Positions 34,101 through 45,507 are shown, counted from the stretch's first letter. The stretch is DNA of 64,000 nucleotides from Pectinophora gossypiella (GCF_024362695.1 NC_065421.1:9238598-9302597), one strand, 5' to 3'. Numbers and translations are program-made. The notes: generated by a model from the letters alone, not told the origin.

Positions 34101-34439
34101 GAATCGTAAACAACTGTATTGTTTTAAAACGTCGCAGTGTATGAAGGGCCTGTTTCGGGCGACTGGCTTTGTTGTTTTTAACATGCAAATTCAAATTCTA
34201 AAGAAACTTTATTCAGTAGATAACATAGTTAGTTACATATTAAATCGTCAATTTTTACATAACGAACGTCTCAACCGCCTAAAACTTCTGCAGCTTCTCA
34301 CAACGTGTGGTTGATCAGATTGCAAAATGTGATTATTCCGTGATTTCTCTGCCAGACATAAGGCCTAGGCCTAACTTCTGCTCGACGAAAGGGTGACTCG
34401 GACCAACCAATTGGTCCGAGATGAGCGACCTCATCAACC

Positions 34440-34668
34440 ACAGTGTCAGTACATACTTAAGTAGATAGTAGGCGGGACCGACTGCTTAACGTGCCCTCTG
34501 AAGCACGGAATCATGTTAGATTTCAGACAATCAGGTGATTTCAGTCCAATTTCCTGACCAAACCATAATCCCACAAAGTATTTTTATGCTAGACGTGTCT
34601 CCAGAAATCGAACTGAAGACCTCCGGATTGTGAGCAGAACGCTTAGTCGTTGGACCATGGAGGCCGAC
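34440..34668 (-). repeat. Old tRNA-derived SINE copy (A/B type)
   Basis: cgactgcttaacgtgccctc, gacaatcaggtgatttcagt and the head gtcgttggaccatggaggcc. Too diverged to place in A or B. Confidence 0.75.
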
Positions 34669-35036
34669 TATAATGATTAACGTGATGTCCGGGAGTGTAC
34701 GTCTGTTTTAGAACTTTGAAGTTGTACAGTTCAATCAGGTTTTGGTGTAAGTCAGCCGGCACAAATTGGCTTTTAACAGTGTTTGCGTTTCGCGCTCGAC
34801 TTGCCACACGAAACCCGTCTCTATTTGTTCGGTCACGCTCTCTTGAGCTACGCCATGTGACGGGTTTGAAAGGAACCAATACTAAAAAAACTGCAGCATA
34901 TCTAATGGAATTGTGTGGTTGGTTATGGTTAGCATACCTAAAGATGAACCCAGTTGATTTTTTTACATATAACTCTAATTGACTAAACTCTACCCACGCG
35001 TTTAGGGATCACAAGTGTAAGTTTATAATATATAAA
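34669..35036. other. No gene assigned
   Basis: Overlapping open frames on both strands (34695-34982 + and 34879-34643 -) show no recognisable motif. Confidence 0.35.
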
Positions 35037-35039
35037 ACT

Positions 35040-35235
35040 CATCATCATCAGCCGTACGACGCCCACTGTTGGGCATAGGCCTTTCCCAAGGATCTCCAAT
35101 CGATCGGTCCTGCGCTGCCCGCATCCAGCGGCTTCCCGCGACCTTCACCAGATCGTCGGTCCACCTTGTAGCGGGCCTACCCACTGAGCGTCGCCCGACA
35201 CGTGGTCGCCATTCTAGAACCTTTCCGCTCCATCG
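35040..35235 (-). mobile_element. RTE-like LINE 3' end, third copy
   Basis: Same (TCA)n tail and reversed C-terminal coding end as 25987-26203, with small indels (ctccaatcgatcggtcctgc). The flanks taatatataaaact and taatatatataact form an imperfect target-site duplication, suggesting an older insertion. Confidence 0.8.
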
Positions 35236-35780
35236 ATAATATATATAACTAATATATACATTTTGTTCTTCACTAATATATAGATATTTTTCATAGATGG
35301 AAGTCTATCATCATCATCATCAGCTGGAATCGTCCGCTGCTGGCAATAGGACTCCTCCAAGGCATAATGACCAAAAGTAAAGAGGTACTTACTTTTTTAT
35401 GAACTGCGAAAACTCGCCAATACCACAGCGAATACAAAATAATCAAGATCAAGAACCTTAATTCACATGACCACATGGTTACTTACCAATATTTAGTTGA
35501 GATTGAACAAGCCGATTAAGTACTGGATTCCTTTACTCTCACTAATTCTGTTGTATTAACCATATTGGCTGTTAGTTAATAGCTTTACTGCTTCTACTTT
35601 CAAATTCTTGAGTTTCGCTGGAAACGTGGACAATAAAATGTAAATGCAATCCAAGGCACAAAGAATCAATTTATTGATGAATAATCCTTACATAGCACTA
35701 TCTCCACGCTACGTCCAACCGTTGCGCTTCATTGCGTGCGCGTCGGTCAGCTGGTAGTGAGTGTATTTGTCCCCATAGCA
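35236..35780. other. Region upstream of the fucosyltransferase cluster
   Basis: AT-rich; a decayed block at 35310-35360 (catcatcatcatcagctgga, then tgctggcaataggactcctc) resembles the same LINE end. No gene seen. Confidence 0.4.
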
Positions 35781-35783
35781 GCA

Positions 35784-35855
35784 CAAAAATAAATAAACAA
35801 ATACCACCCGAATAATGCACTATTCTTCAAAATCGTTGTATAACAAATATTTCCT
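35784..35855 (+). promoter_or_regulatory. Upstream block shared by the fucosyltransferase genes (A)
   Basis: aaaaataaataaacaaatac, then attcttcaaaatcgttgtat and aacaaatattt, about 110-180 bases before the FucT-A start. The same order occurs before FucT-B (42123-42071) and FucT-D (49045-48992). It could be a promoter or a transcribed 5' leader; the sequence alone does not separate these. Confidence 0.45.
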
Positions 35856-35962
35856 CATTTATTGTTCATGGAAAATATTCCTTAAAAGTGGGTCTTGAAT
35901 CTTGAAGCCCGTCATTTTCCATAAAACAGCCGTAGTTGAAGTTATCTCGCAAAAGTTACCTG

Positions 35963-37955
35963 ATGTCTCGTTATCTATTTGGAGGCAAAGGCCTCATATG
36001 GTTCTCTAACCGATTTCTTTGTGGCTCGTCTTTTATTTGTGTCACATTAATTTGTGGTGCCTATGTCACGTATTCGCAGAATTCTGATGAAATGAACAGG
36101 AAGAATCACACTTCAAAAACACAATTCTCAGTGAGAAAGCCCAGGTGCCCTGTGAACTACACAGGTGTGAAATATGAAACAACGGAAATTATTTACATTC
36201 TTATGTGGTCGAAACGATATTATAGACCTTGGCAAGTGGAGAAACAACGCATTTTCATCGAAAATGAGTGTCCATACACCAATTGCTACTTCACTGTTAA
36301 CAGGAAGCTCTTTGGCGGCGACATCTCGAGGTTTGATGCTGTCATCTTTGAGAGTTCTCACTTTTCACGTAAACATGGCAAACTTCAGATGCCACAGGTC
36401 CGGTCACCAAAGCAGAAATACATATTTTACTCAATGGAGTCGGCACACCGCTTTCCCAGTTGTGATGAAACTTATGATAATTTCTTCAACTGGACAATAA
36501 CGTACAGATTGAATTCAGATATTGTTTACACTTACTTTCATATTAAAAATAGTAATGGGGAAATTGTCGGGCCAAAGAGGAACATGGAATGGATTGTAGA
36601 TATGGAGAACATTGATAAACACTTGGAACAAATAATACGAAACAAAACTAAGGCTGCAGCGTGGTTTGTGTCTTTTTGCAGCACTGCAAATGATAGGGAT
36701 GACTTTGTGAGTGATCTACAGGAGCATTTAAGCAAGTATAACTTAACGGTGGATATATACGGCAAATGCGGACCTTTGAAGTGCCCTAGATCACAATCAG
36801 ATGTGTGTAATGCGATGCTTGAAAAAGATTACTATTTCTATATGGCCTTAGAAAACTCATTTGATGAAGACTATGTTACAGAAAAGGTACTAAGAGCTAT
36901 GCAGAACAATGTCGTCCCTATTGTATATGGCGGTGCAAATTATTCTAGGTATATGTGTTTTCGTTATGGATGTTTCAATACGGGCATTGAAATCGTAGAT
37001 TTTATGTGATCTTCAAATAACCCAGCAGGATCTGTCTAGCTAACATTTGTATCTGAGAAGTCCGACCAAAAGATAACACCATGTCCAAGATGTCAATGAC
37101 TTCGGTTGGATAGTACTCCACACACCGATATCACACACGTCGATGTCCGTTATTATCTTGATTTTAGACGTATTAGAGCTGCCCTTCAAAGGAGTGTTAT
37201 GAAGTTCTCCGAGCACGATGTTAAGCTCCCCGACATCCTCAGTCAGGAGTATTGAGTTGTCAGCAAAATTCAGGAGCACCATTCTTACTACATAGATACT
37301 TTTAATGCAATAGTCCTCTATTCGCGGTAGTCCTCTTTCAATTCAGTTCAGAGTATTCAGTACGTACGTCCTCTAACACATTTGTGTTAAGCTTGCTGGA
37401 TGAGTATCCTCCAGGCTTCAGACAGACCTTACAGATTCCCAGAATGTAATAAATATAACTTAAAATTTTAAGAGGTGTTTACACGGCGGCAGACTATTTT
37501 CCACTTTCAGTAGCTAAGAATTTACATGGAATATTCATATCGTGTTTTTATTACCATGTATTTTATTTGTTGGTATTATTGGCATATTTATTGAGTTTGA
37601 CTCTATAACTTAAACAGAACACCAGCCATTTTGTATTAATGAAGACATATTTAATCTTTTCAGATTCTTACCGCCTGGGTCGTACATAGACGGCCGCGCG
37701 TACTCTCCTTACGACCTGGCAGATATTATGTATGGTCTGATGCTGTCCCAGACGGCGTACAGTCAGTACTTCAGATGGAAGAAATACTACACATATCACA
37801 ATTCAACGAAACACAACATCTGTAAATTGTGCGAAGCGATGAATACAAGGGAAAAAGTTCAAACATATAGTGTGTACAAACACTTTAGACAATGGTGGAA
37901 TAATCGCATCAAACGAAATTGTAAAATCAAAACATATTTTAAGAAACGTGGATAA
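35963..37955 (+). CDS. FucT-A: alpha-1,3-fucosyltransferase (GT10), two exons
   Basis: Exon 1 is 35963-36948 and exon 2 37664-37955; the intron has AG|GTATAT and CTTTTCAG|A boundaries and splits an Arg codon, so the product reads NYSR-FLPPGSYIDGRAYS across it (425 residues). Residues ~20-38 form a signal anchor (FICVTLICGAYVTYS), placing the catalytic domain in the Golgi lumen. GT10 marks are FNWTITYRLNSDI (~175), DIYGKCG (~264), FYMALENSFDEDYVTEK (~292, donor-binding motif) and VPIVYGGANYSR (~318). The enzyme should transfer fucose from GDP-fucose to GlcNAc of glycans; the acceptor is unknown. The ATG at 35963 was chosen because MSRYLFGG aligns with the starts of B and D; the frame is open nine codons further up but without ATG. 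AATAAA lies at 38093. The usual label for relatives is 'alpha-(1,3)-fucosyltransferase C-like'. Confidence 0.9.
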
Positions 37956-38930
37956 CTTATCCATATATCCAATTAGCATGCGAAAATTATTAAGTACTTA
38001 CCTAATTCACTTTTTTCTGCTGAGCAGTCTCGTTTGTGGGATTGTATAGTATTCTCTCATTTCGGTTGTTCTTATCAGAAACATCCAGGTTGAATAAAGC
38101 TTAGAGATGGTCTCATAGGTCCCCTTCAAAAGAGGTGCACTGTTGCAGCGCTGCAGGAGCATTATCTGATTGTGTCCTTAGATAAATTATCTAACGAAAT
38201 TGTTTAATCTAATGCAATGCCAAACCAAGTTCAATAGAAAGTAATAAAAATGTTCAATATTTTGTGATGTTCATAAACTATTTATATATTTTTGTTTTTT
38301 TTTGTGGATAATTTTTGTGTCACTTCGTGATTGATCGCGACCTTTGACAACAACCATTGTTTGAATTGACATGAAAAATTCGGTCAATAGGTACTTAGAT
38401 TTTTTTATGAAAGTTCAAATACATTTCGAGAACCCTGAGATTTTATTAATGTTATATTGTATCGTTAACCTTTGGGTAAATAATTGGTCATTTCCTTCTA
38501 ACTTATGATTTACTATTAACAAAGCACCCTGCTTCCTTTCGTCAATCAATGCAATTTTTCTCATACAACCATTATGTTAGCGTCATCAACAAGTCATCAG
38601 AAGAAGCAGTCAGTTTTGATGTGAAGTCCTAAGATGCATGTGACGAGTTATATGGTAATAGATGTAGATAAGTAATTAGATACCCAATTCCTCTCTCTGT
38701 TTTACGACATCCCGGAAAGATAAGGATATCCAGTGAGTATTCAGGATATTCATTTGGCACGGCATAGCAAGGAAATGTAGAATTATAGGCTGCAGCGCTT
38801 AGCTCCCCGAGCGTGCAGCCTTCAATCCTCTTAAGTTTAGTTTCACGTTCAGTCGAGATACACCTATGTAAATGATAAATATTCCATCATCACCTGAAAG
38901 ATGCGATTTCAAAGCGACAAAGCAAAAAAT
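37956..38930. other. 3' flank of FucT-A
   Basis: Holds the polyadenylation signal AATAAA at 38093-38098. No further gene or named repeat was seen up to the family D copy at 38933. Confidence 0.5.
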
Positions 38931-38932
38931 AA

Positions 38933-39450
38933 GACAAAAGGCCTGAGGGTGCCCAGTTGAGAACGTCGGCTCAGGGCGTCGACTGGGAGGATTATATTTA
39001 ATCAATCGACCCTAGTTAGCCGACACTATACTAGTAACAGCCTCCATGGTCTAGTGGTTAGAGCGTTAGGCTCACGATCTGGAGGTCCGGGTTCGATTCC
39101 CGATGGGGACATTGTCGATATCACTTTGTTAGACTGTCCTTTGTTTGGTAAGGACTTTTCAGGCTTGAATCACCTGATTGTCCGAAAAAGTAAGATGATT
39201 CCGTGCTTCGGAGGGCACGTTAAGCCGTTGGTCCCGGCTATTAGCCGTAAAAACACCTCCACCAATCCGCAGTGGAGCAGCGTGGTGAAGTATGCTCCAT
39301 ACCCCCTCCGGTTGATTGAGGGGAGGCCTGTGCCCAGCAGTGGGACGTATATAGGCAGTTTATGGGCCGATAGCGATAAGCGCTGAATGAGGAAAAACTT
39401 CAACCACGTTGGCGGGATCCGTTACGCGGCCCTGAAGTGTTAGTAACAAG
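38933..39450 (-). repeat. Family D copy split by a SINE
   Basis: Right-hand part 38933-39030 (ggcctgagggtgcccagttg, atcgaccctagttagccga) and left-hand part 39367-39450 (gataagcgctgaatgaggaa, ggccctgaagtgtt) are the two halves of one reversed family D element. The SINE B at 39036-39366 sits between them. Confidence 0.75.
39036..39366 (+). repeat. SINE family B, full length, nested in family D
   Basis: Nearly identical to the copy at 29799-30128, from acagcctccatggtctagtg to gggacgtatataggcag. It must be younger than the family D copy it divides. Confidence 0.9.
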
Positions 39451-39636
39451 TCATCGGCTTAACGCCCATGATGAAGTCTAACTATCATACTACAGATGAT
39501 AGGCCGATGCAGGTGGCCGGCGGTAATGACTCCAAATAAAAAACGTATTTAAAACAATAATTTATTTCAACAGTTTAAGAATTTCTATAATTTCTAATAA
39601 CCTGTTTCTGCTTTGGACTCTATTATAATATGTAGG

Positions 39637-39702
39637 ACCCAGATACCAGAGTTGATGAGATCGGTCTCTGATCTCACAATTCACACAAGAGAAGAAGATG
39701 AT
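39637..39702 (+). repeat. SINE family A, 3' tail
   Basis: ataccagagttgatgagatc, then gatctcacaattcacacaag and agaagaag. Confidence 0.6.
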
Positions 39703-39728
39703 TAGGTGTGGGTACAGGTACAGTAGTA

Positions 39729-39799
39729 AGTAAAATATTTATTTGTAGAGGAAATAAATATTTTACTTACTTACAACTTACTTACTTACTTACTTACAG
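39729..39799. repeat. Inverted repeat and (TTAC)n tract at the 3' end of FucT-B
   Basis: gtaagtaaaatatttattt and its complement aaataaatattttacttac are separated by six bases, followed by TTAC repeats. On the minus strand the hairpin supplies AATAAA about 45 bases after the FucT-B stop. Confidence 0.7.
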
Positions 39800-41980
39800 A
39801 CTTTATTGAAATTATTATTCCACCAATGTCTAAAATGATTATGGACACTATGCGTTTCAACTTTTTCCCTGTTGTTCATCGCCTCGCATAAGATACAGGA
39901 GTTAGATTTGTCTGCATCGTGGTATGTGTAATATTTCTTCCATCTGAAGTACTGACTGTACGCCGTCTGGGACAGCATCAGACCATACATAATATCTGCC
40001 AGGTCGTAAGCAGAGTACGCGCGGCCGTCTATGTACGACCCAGGTGGCAAGAATCTGGAAACATTAAATGTCTTGTTAAATTTAAATTAGCTAAGGTTCT
40101 AAATCTTCTTTTTGTATCGTGTGGGTTGTGAGGTGGAGTACCAACCTCATCAACCCTGGTGTCAGGGTTACTATTGAGCCGCCAAAGGCCCCTGACATGG
40201 CTCATGTAACGACTACTTACTTACATCAGTAAGTAGTAACCGGGACCAACGCCTTAACGTGCCTTCTGAAGCACGGATCATCTATTTTCGGACAATCAGG
40301 ATCACAAAGTAATTTTTGTAATATGTCCCCACCGGGAATCGCACTCGGGACCTCCGGATCGTGAGCCCAACGCTCAACCACTGGACCACGGAGGTCGTTA
40401 GGTTCAAAATTAAAACTAAAAATACTTACCTTTCAATGTTTCCAAAAAAATACTGCCGATGACAGTAAGTACAAGTAAACATTGGTGCTGATTCTAGTAC
40501 GGTCACGAGGATTAATATGTATACACTTTGGTACCACACATTAACTTTTTTGACAAATTGAACAGTCTCACTAAATTTCAAATATGTTAGTGTGACAGAG
40601 TCCTAAAGTGGGTACATTATATTGCTCATGACTGTACACACCATCTAATTTTATTCTTAAGTCATACCTATCATTTTCATATCCGCCGAAAGGGAAAGGG
40701 ACGGGTAATCAACAGGCATAAAATTTTTGGAGCAATGTAAATTTCAGGTAAAAGTTTAAAAAACCTATCCAAAATTGTATATTGGCCAAAAACCCGACAG
40801 AATTAAGTTGACAGCACAAGTGAAATGGATTACCTACATATGAGCGAGATATGCCCATTTTATTCGCCTGAGTCCCTTTCTTTTTTGGCGGATAAGAAAA
40901 TTACATGTATAAGTAAATAATTAAAATGTTAGGATGTGTCTGCAGGAATCGGGGCCATTAAAACAACTAATTTAATAGTTACTTAATCGACCTTTATCCT
41001 TTCATAAATAAGTATACTAGAAAATGTTAATTTTGGAATGTTTGACGAAAACACTCATACCTTGAATAATTAGCTCCGCCATACACTATTGGAACTACAT
41101 TGTTTTGCATAGCTCTCAGTAGTTTTTCTGTAACATAATCTTCATCAAATGAATTTTCTAGGGCCATGTAGAAATAGTAATCTTTTTCAAGCATCGCATC
41201 GCACACATCCGATTGTGATTTTGGGCATTTCAAAGGTCCGCATTTGCCGTATACATCCACTGTCAAGTTATACTTGTTTAATTGTTTCTGTAGATTACGC
41301 ACAAATTTATCTCTGCCACTTCGGGCGCGACAATCTGACACAAACCACGCCGCGGCTTTAGTTTTGTTCCGTAGCCTCTTTTTCAATTGTTCATCGATCT
41401 TCTCCTCCATATCTGTAACCCATTCCATATTTCTTTTTGGACCAACAACTTCCCCATTATTGTTCTTAATGAGAAAATAACTTTGACCAATATCAGAATC
41501 CAATTTGTACGTCATAGTCCAGTTAAAGAATCCATCATATATGTCTTTACAAACGGGAAAGCGGTCTGCCGACTCCATAGTGTAGAATATATATTTTTGT
41601 CTTGGTGATCGTACATGAGGTATGCCGTTGTATGAGATGACAGCATCAAATTTCGCGATGTCATCGCCAAAGAGGCTTCTGTTAAAAGTGATGTAACAAT
41701 TGGTGTACAGGCATTCATCTTCGGTAAAAATGTGATGCCCCTGCTCATGCCACATAAGGATATATATCAGTTCCTTCATCTCATTCTTCCTAGCGTCGAC
41801 AGCGCACCTGTGCTTTCTTACTGAGAATTTTGTTTCTTTAGTATTGTCCTTTTCATTAGAATACTGTGAGGCCATGACGTAGGATCCGAAAAATAAAGTG
41901 ACACAAATAAAAGACGAGCTATAACAAAATCGTTTAGAGAACACAGTGAGGGTTTTACCTCCAAAAAGATAGCAAGCCAT
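39790..41980 (-). CDS. FucT-B: alpha-1,3-fucosyltransferase (GT10), two exons
   Basis: Exon 1 is 41980-41061 and exon 2 40054-39790 on the minus strand; CAAG|GTATGAG and TTTCCAG|A boundaries split the same Arg codon as in FucT-A. The product has 394 residues: start MACYLFGGKTL, signal anchor ~20-38 (SSSFICVTLFFGSYVMAS), FNWTMTYKLDSDI (~152), DVYGKCG (~242), FYMALENSFDEDYVTEK (~270), VPIVYGGANYSR-FLPPGSY (~296). It is shorter than FucT-A and FucT-D, mostly in the stem and the first third of the catalytic domain (after LIYILMWHEQ), away from the donor-binding motifs. The 1006-base intron contains a SINE A (40105-40396) and a MITE F (40498-40637). Convergent with FucT-A, head to head with pseudogene C. 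Activity is inferred from intact motifs. Confidence 0.9.
40105..40396 (-). repeat. SINE family A in the FucT-B intron
   Basis: Reversed copy from gtatcgtgtgggttgtgagg to actggaccacggaggtc, with a small deletion around 40300. The flanks taaggttctaaa and ttaggttcaaaa may be a decayed target-site duplication. It lies in the same orientation as the gene. Confidence 0.85.
40498..40637. mobile_element. MITE family F in the FucT-B intron
   Basis: gtacggtcacgaggattaat at the left, ttgctcatgactgtac at the right, inner cagagtcctaaagtgggtac. Confidence 0.85.
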
Positions 41981-42070
41981 TTGGTAACATTAACGAGTTA
42001 TTTGAACATATGCCGATGGCTGTCTAGTGGCAAATGACTGGACTCTCCAAGAACAATTTATAGTGAAACA

Positions 42071-42123
42071 TTTGCTATACAACATGTTTAAAGAATAGGG
42101 AGTATTGTTTATTTATTTTTATG
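42071..42123 (-). promoter_or_regulatory. Upstream block shared by the fucosyltransferase genes (B)
   Basis: Minus strand: cataaaaataaataaacaat, attctttaaacatgttgtat, agcaaat; 90-145 bases before the FucT-B ATG. Matches the blocks at 35784 (+) and 49045 (-). Confidence 0.45.
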
Positions 42124-42407
42124 CTGTCACGCCTATGGTGTATTGGTATAACTATTTATTTCACGCTACAAAGGCCTATACAATAAATTCCTTAACCTAA
42201 GTAACTAGTAACATATAAAAACAACTTATATACAGGCTGACTCATAAGTCATAGATAGCTCTTACCAACTGGCAATCATGCAAATGGAGTTAACGGAAAA
42301 AACAGGTAAACAAGAAATGTTTACAACTTTTACTGAGAACATATTCCGTACATATTACGTAGTTTTTGGTTCTTAGCTTTTCCTTTACGTACAGTGTGCA
42401 CTAAAGT

Positions 42408-42505
42408 ATTACAATACAATACAAAAACGCTTTATTGTACATAAACACAACACTAAAAACAATTACAAATGTGACAGGAGAAGTACAATCGGCGGCCTAA
42501 GCGGA
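42408..42505 (-). repeat. Family O retroelement end
   Basis: acaatacaatacaaaaacgc, tttattgtacataaacacaa and gtacaatcggcggcctaagc. Lies between FucT-B and pseudogene C. A LINE-like 3' end (gagcaataaagtatttgtta) follows near 42610. Confidence 0.55.
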
Positions 42506-42749
42506 TAGTCAATAGGCGGGCTAGTTTTAAGTATTTATTATTACTTCTATGTATCTTCTCGGAACTTTTCTATTTCTCTTTTGTTTTGTATTTTGTTTTT
42601 TTCCTGTTTGAGCAATAAAGTATTTGTTATGTTGTTATGTTATGTTAAGGAATCTTGAAAAAAATAAATAAAAAGGTGTGCGTGGAGCCGAAGCCAATAT
42701 GAAAAGGCTTATTATTTATTAGTAGACCATATTGTGAGAGAAACGTAAA

Positions 42750-44395
42750 ATGTCTCACTCTATATTTAAAGACAAAGGCCTCGTTTTGTTATCTAAAAGC
42801 TTTATAGCTCGTCTTTTATTTGTGTCACATTACTTTGTATCTATGTCCTGTATTCAGAGTATTCTGACGAAAAGGATAACGAGAATCACCATGAAGTAAC
42901 ACACTTTTCAGTCAGAAAGCCCAGATGCGCTGCAGAAGTTAGGGAGAAAAATGAAACACCAGAATTGTTATACATTCTGATTCTGACGTCACGTACACTG
43001 GAAGGTCGACAGGCTTCCCCTTTTGCATCCAAAATGAATGTCCGTACACCAACTGCTACATCACTTTAAATAGAAGCCTATTTGGTGACGACATCACGAA
43101 TTTTGATACCGTCATCCTTCATCGTTGCTTCGAGTACAAATATCGAGGTGTACCCGACTTCAGAACACCATGTCAGAAATATATATTTTACACTATGGAG
43201 TCGGCAGATAGAAATCCCGTTTGTAAAAACATATATATGATGATTTCTTTAACTGCACTATGACGTATAAATTAGTCTGATATTCCTGAACATTCTTTTT
43301 AAAATTAAGTATAATGATGGAGATGTTGCAGGTCCGAAGCGAGATGTGGAATGGCTTACAGATAGGGGATATTGATGAACAGTTGCAAAAGAGACTATAG
43401 AACAAAACTATAGCTGCAACGTGGTTTGTGTCCAATTGCGACACCCGGAATGGCAGAAATGAATTTATGCGTAATCTACAGGAGCATTTAAATAAGTTTA
43501 ACTTAATAGTAGACATATACGGCAAATGCGGACATTTGAAGTGTCCAAACTTCAAGGATTCGTGCAATGCGATGCTTGAAAAAGATTACTATTTATACAT
43601 GGCCTTAGAAAACTCATTTGATGAAGATTATGTTACAGAAACAGTAGGTACTAAATTCTATGCAGAACAATGTAGTCCCTATTGTGTATGGCGGAGCAAA
43701 TAATTCTAGGTTAGCATTAAGTATATGTTTTCGTTATTCCTTCAGAAGTTTATTTGTTTAGGCATAAGAATACTTATTTACTTATCCTTTTCCAAAATCC
43801 GGACACCATTGTCTCATTATGTTTGATTATGTTGTTCACCATTGTGAAACAATGGGTTTTGTGTTTCAAAAGGACCTTTCGCTTTAAGTAACTTTATAAT
43901 TGCAAAATTCTAAGTAAAATTTAACAAATAATTTACTAATGAAGCTTAACCATGGAATACCGACGATTAATAGTATCGTAATACTTGCCATGATTTTCGG
44001 AAAAGAAATGATTTATGGAGTCGCTACTATTAATCAGTTCAAAACAAATTAGAAGACCAGACACTTTATTTTAACCAAGACATCATCATCCCCCCCTAGC
44101 ATTATCTCGTACCTCACAGGGTCAGTTTACCTAACCTGAAGATTTGACAGATCCGGTTTTTTACAGAAGCGACAGCCTATCTGACCTTCCAACCCGCGAA
44201 GGGAAAACCAGCCCAATAGAGTTTAGGTCACATATCTCCAAAAATGCATTTCTGGCAGAAATATTACACATACCATGATGCAGGCAAATCCAACATCTGT
44301 AACGTACGCGACGCGATGAGTAATAGGGTAACAGTTCAAACTTTTAGTGTGTACTTACAAAGATTTTCGACATTGGTGGAAGAATTAGTCTAATC
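42750..44395 (+). pseudogene. FucT-C: broken alpha-1,3-fucosyltransferase copy
   Basis: Exon 1 homology runs from the ATG at 42750 to about 43709 but changes frame repeatedly. The part matching TDMEEIDEQ is shifted near 43365, a TAG at 43398-43400 replaces an Arg codon (RL-stop-NKT), and a further shift after SFDEDYVTET near 43645 ruins the donor-site region. The longest clean piece (43428-43703) still reads LNKFNLIVDIYGKCG and YYLYMALENSFDEDYVTE. The donor site reads AG|GTTAGC instead of AG|GTATxx. Exon 2 survives only from 44253 (QKYYTYHDAGKSNICN) and is joined to a SINE E at 44091-44252; its first ~90 bases, including the acceptor and the FLPPGSY codons, are absent. No functional enzyme can come from it. 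It is convergent with FucT-D and mirrors the A/B pair. Confidence 0.85.
44091..44252 (-). repeat. SINE family E copy inside FucT-C
   Basis: ccctagcattatctcgtacc, acagaagcgacagcctatct and aacccgcgaagggaaaacca, ending at gcatttctgg exactly where exon 2 homology of the pseudogene resumes. Confidence 0.8.
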
Positions 44396-44780
44396 AAGTT
44401 CGTTGTTCTAGTCAGGTACTGACCTAAAGGGTTTTATAGTCGCAAAATGAGAAATGAGAAATTATACAAATGCATAGTCTTATATAAGTAAGTATCAATG
44501 GTTTTATTTGGAGACATTACCGCCCCTGGTTGCCTAAGACTTTATGTCCTAGCATGATGTGTAGCTGTTCATTTGGGCGAAGTGCTTGTGACCTCTCAAT
44601 ATTCTCATATCCACCTAAAGCTGACCAAGAAAGTAGAAGAAATTTTGTCCGCATCATACGCGCTGTCAGAAGTTTCAGTTTTATATAGAACTATAATCAC
44701 TGTCACAGAACAGATAAGCTCGATTTTTGTTTTATTAACCTGATCGTATATTAAAAAAATGCTCGCAGATTAGCTTGACA

Positions 44781-44918
44781 TACAGTCATGAGTAATATCA
44801 TGTACCCACTTTAGAACCCTGTCGCACTATCATGTTTGACATTTAATGAGACTTACGGTTTAATTTGTCAAAAAAGTTAATGTGACATGGTATCAAAGTG
44901 TAGTACTCGTGACCGTAC
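44781..44918. mobile_element. MITE family F copy, inverted orientation
   Basis: tacagtcatgagtaatatca, ttaatgtgacatggtatcaa and actcgtgaccgtac. Confidence 0.8.
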
Positions 44919-44919
44919 A

Positions 44920-45335
44920 TATTTGGCACTGTCCATTCCATTAGGGCTCGCGGAAGTGTGTTTATATTTGTGGGTAAGTACCTACCCTTACGGAAACAAA
45001 GAGCATTTCTACCGAAATATCAATAATGGCGGCTACCTTTTACAACAGAGGTAAGTAAATCCATTAGCAGGCGATGTAGCCCGATGATAAACCCGAACTA
45101 ATGGTTACTCGGTCAAAAAACTTGGCTTTGAAAAGGGTAGACACTTCAGACAAGGACTTAACCCAAAACAAGCAAAATCTACAAATCACCCTCATATTTG
45201 GAGGTCACTGATCTCTAAAGAAGGTTAGTTAATGGTTAAATCCTTCTGTCAAAGTACATCATTGTCGCATTGTCGCCATCTTGGCGCTGTCAGTCAATAT
45301 GGCATTAACTACTTGACTGTACAAATGGGGAGCGC
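44920..45335. other. No gene assigned
   Basis: Nothing recognised apart from short blocks also seen elsewhere, such as cttcagttttatat-type sequence at 44670 shared with 9180. Confidence 0.35.
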
Positions 45336-45339
45336 TGAG

Positions 45340-45430
45340 GTTTTTTTTTTGACGTGACTTATTGTAGATTTGCCGCAGATGGCATTAACTACTTGGCACT
45401 GAGGGAGAGCGCTGAGGGTTCTCACTTATA
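45340..45430 (-). repeat. Family D repeat, 3' end
   Basis: T-run, gacgtgacttattgtagatt, tgccgcagatggcattaact, then gagcgctgagggttctcac. Confidence 0.75.
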
Positions 45431-45507
45431 CAGTTGTAAAATCGTAGGATTGTATATCAAAGTGTCTGCAAGTTATCTTCTGAATACGTGCAGCTTTGCG
45501 CATCCTA

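Noticed and set aside
36949..37018. Read-through end of FucT-A exon 1 (MCFRYGCFNTGIEIVDFM) as the real C-terminus
   Set aside because: A GT donor follows NYS-AG, and the exon starting at 37664 supplies FLPPGSYID, the expected continuation in all GT10 enzymes.
41149..41608. Open frames on the plus strand opposite FucT-B, and similar ones opposite FucT-D at 48043-48726
   Set aside because: They are the complement of conserved fucosyltransferase exon 1 and appear in both genes for that reason only.
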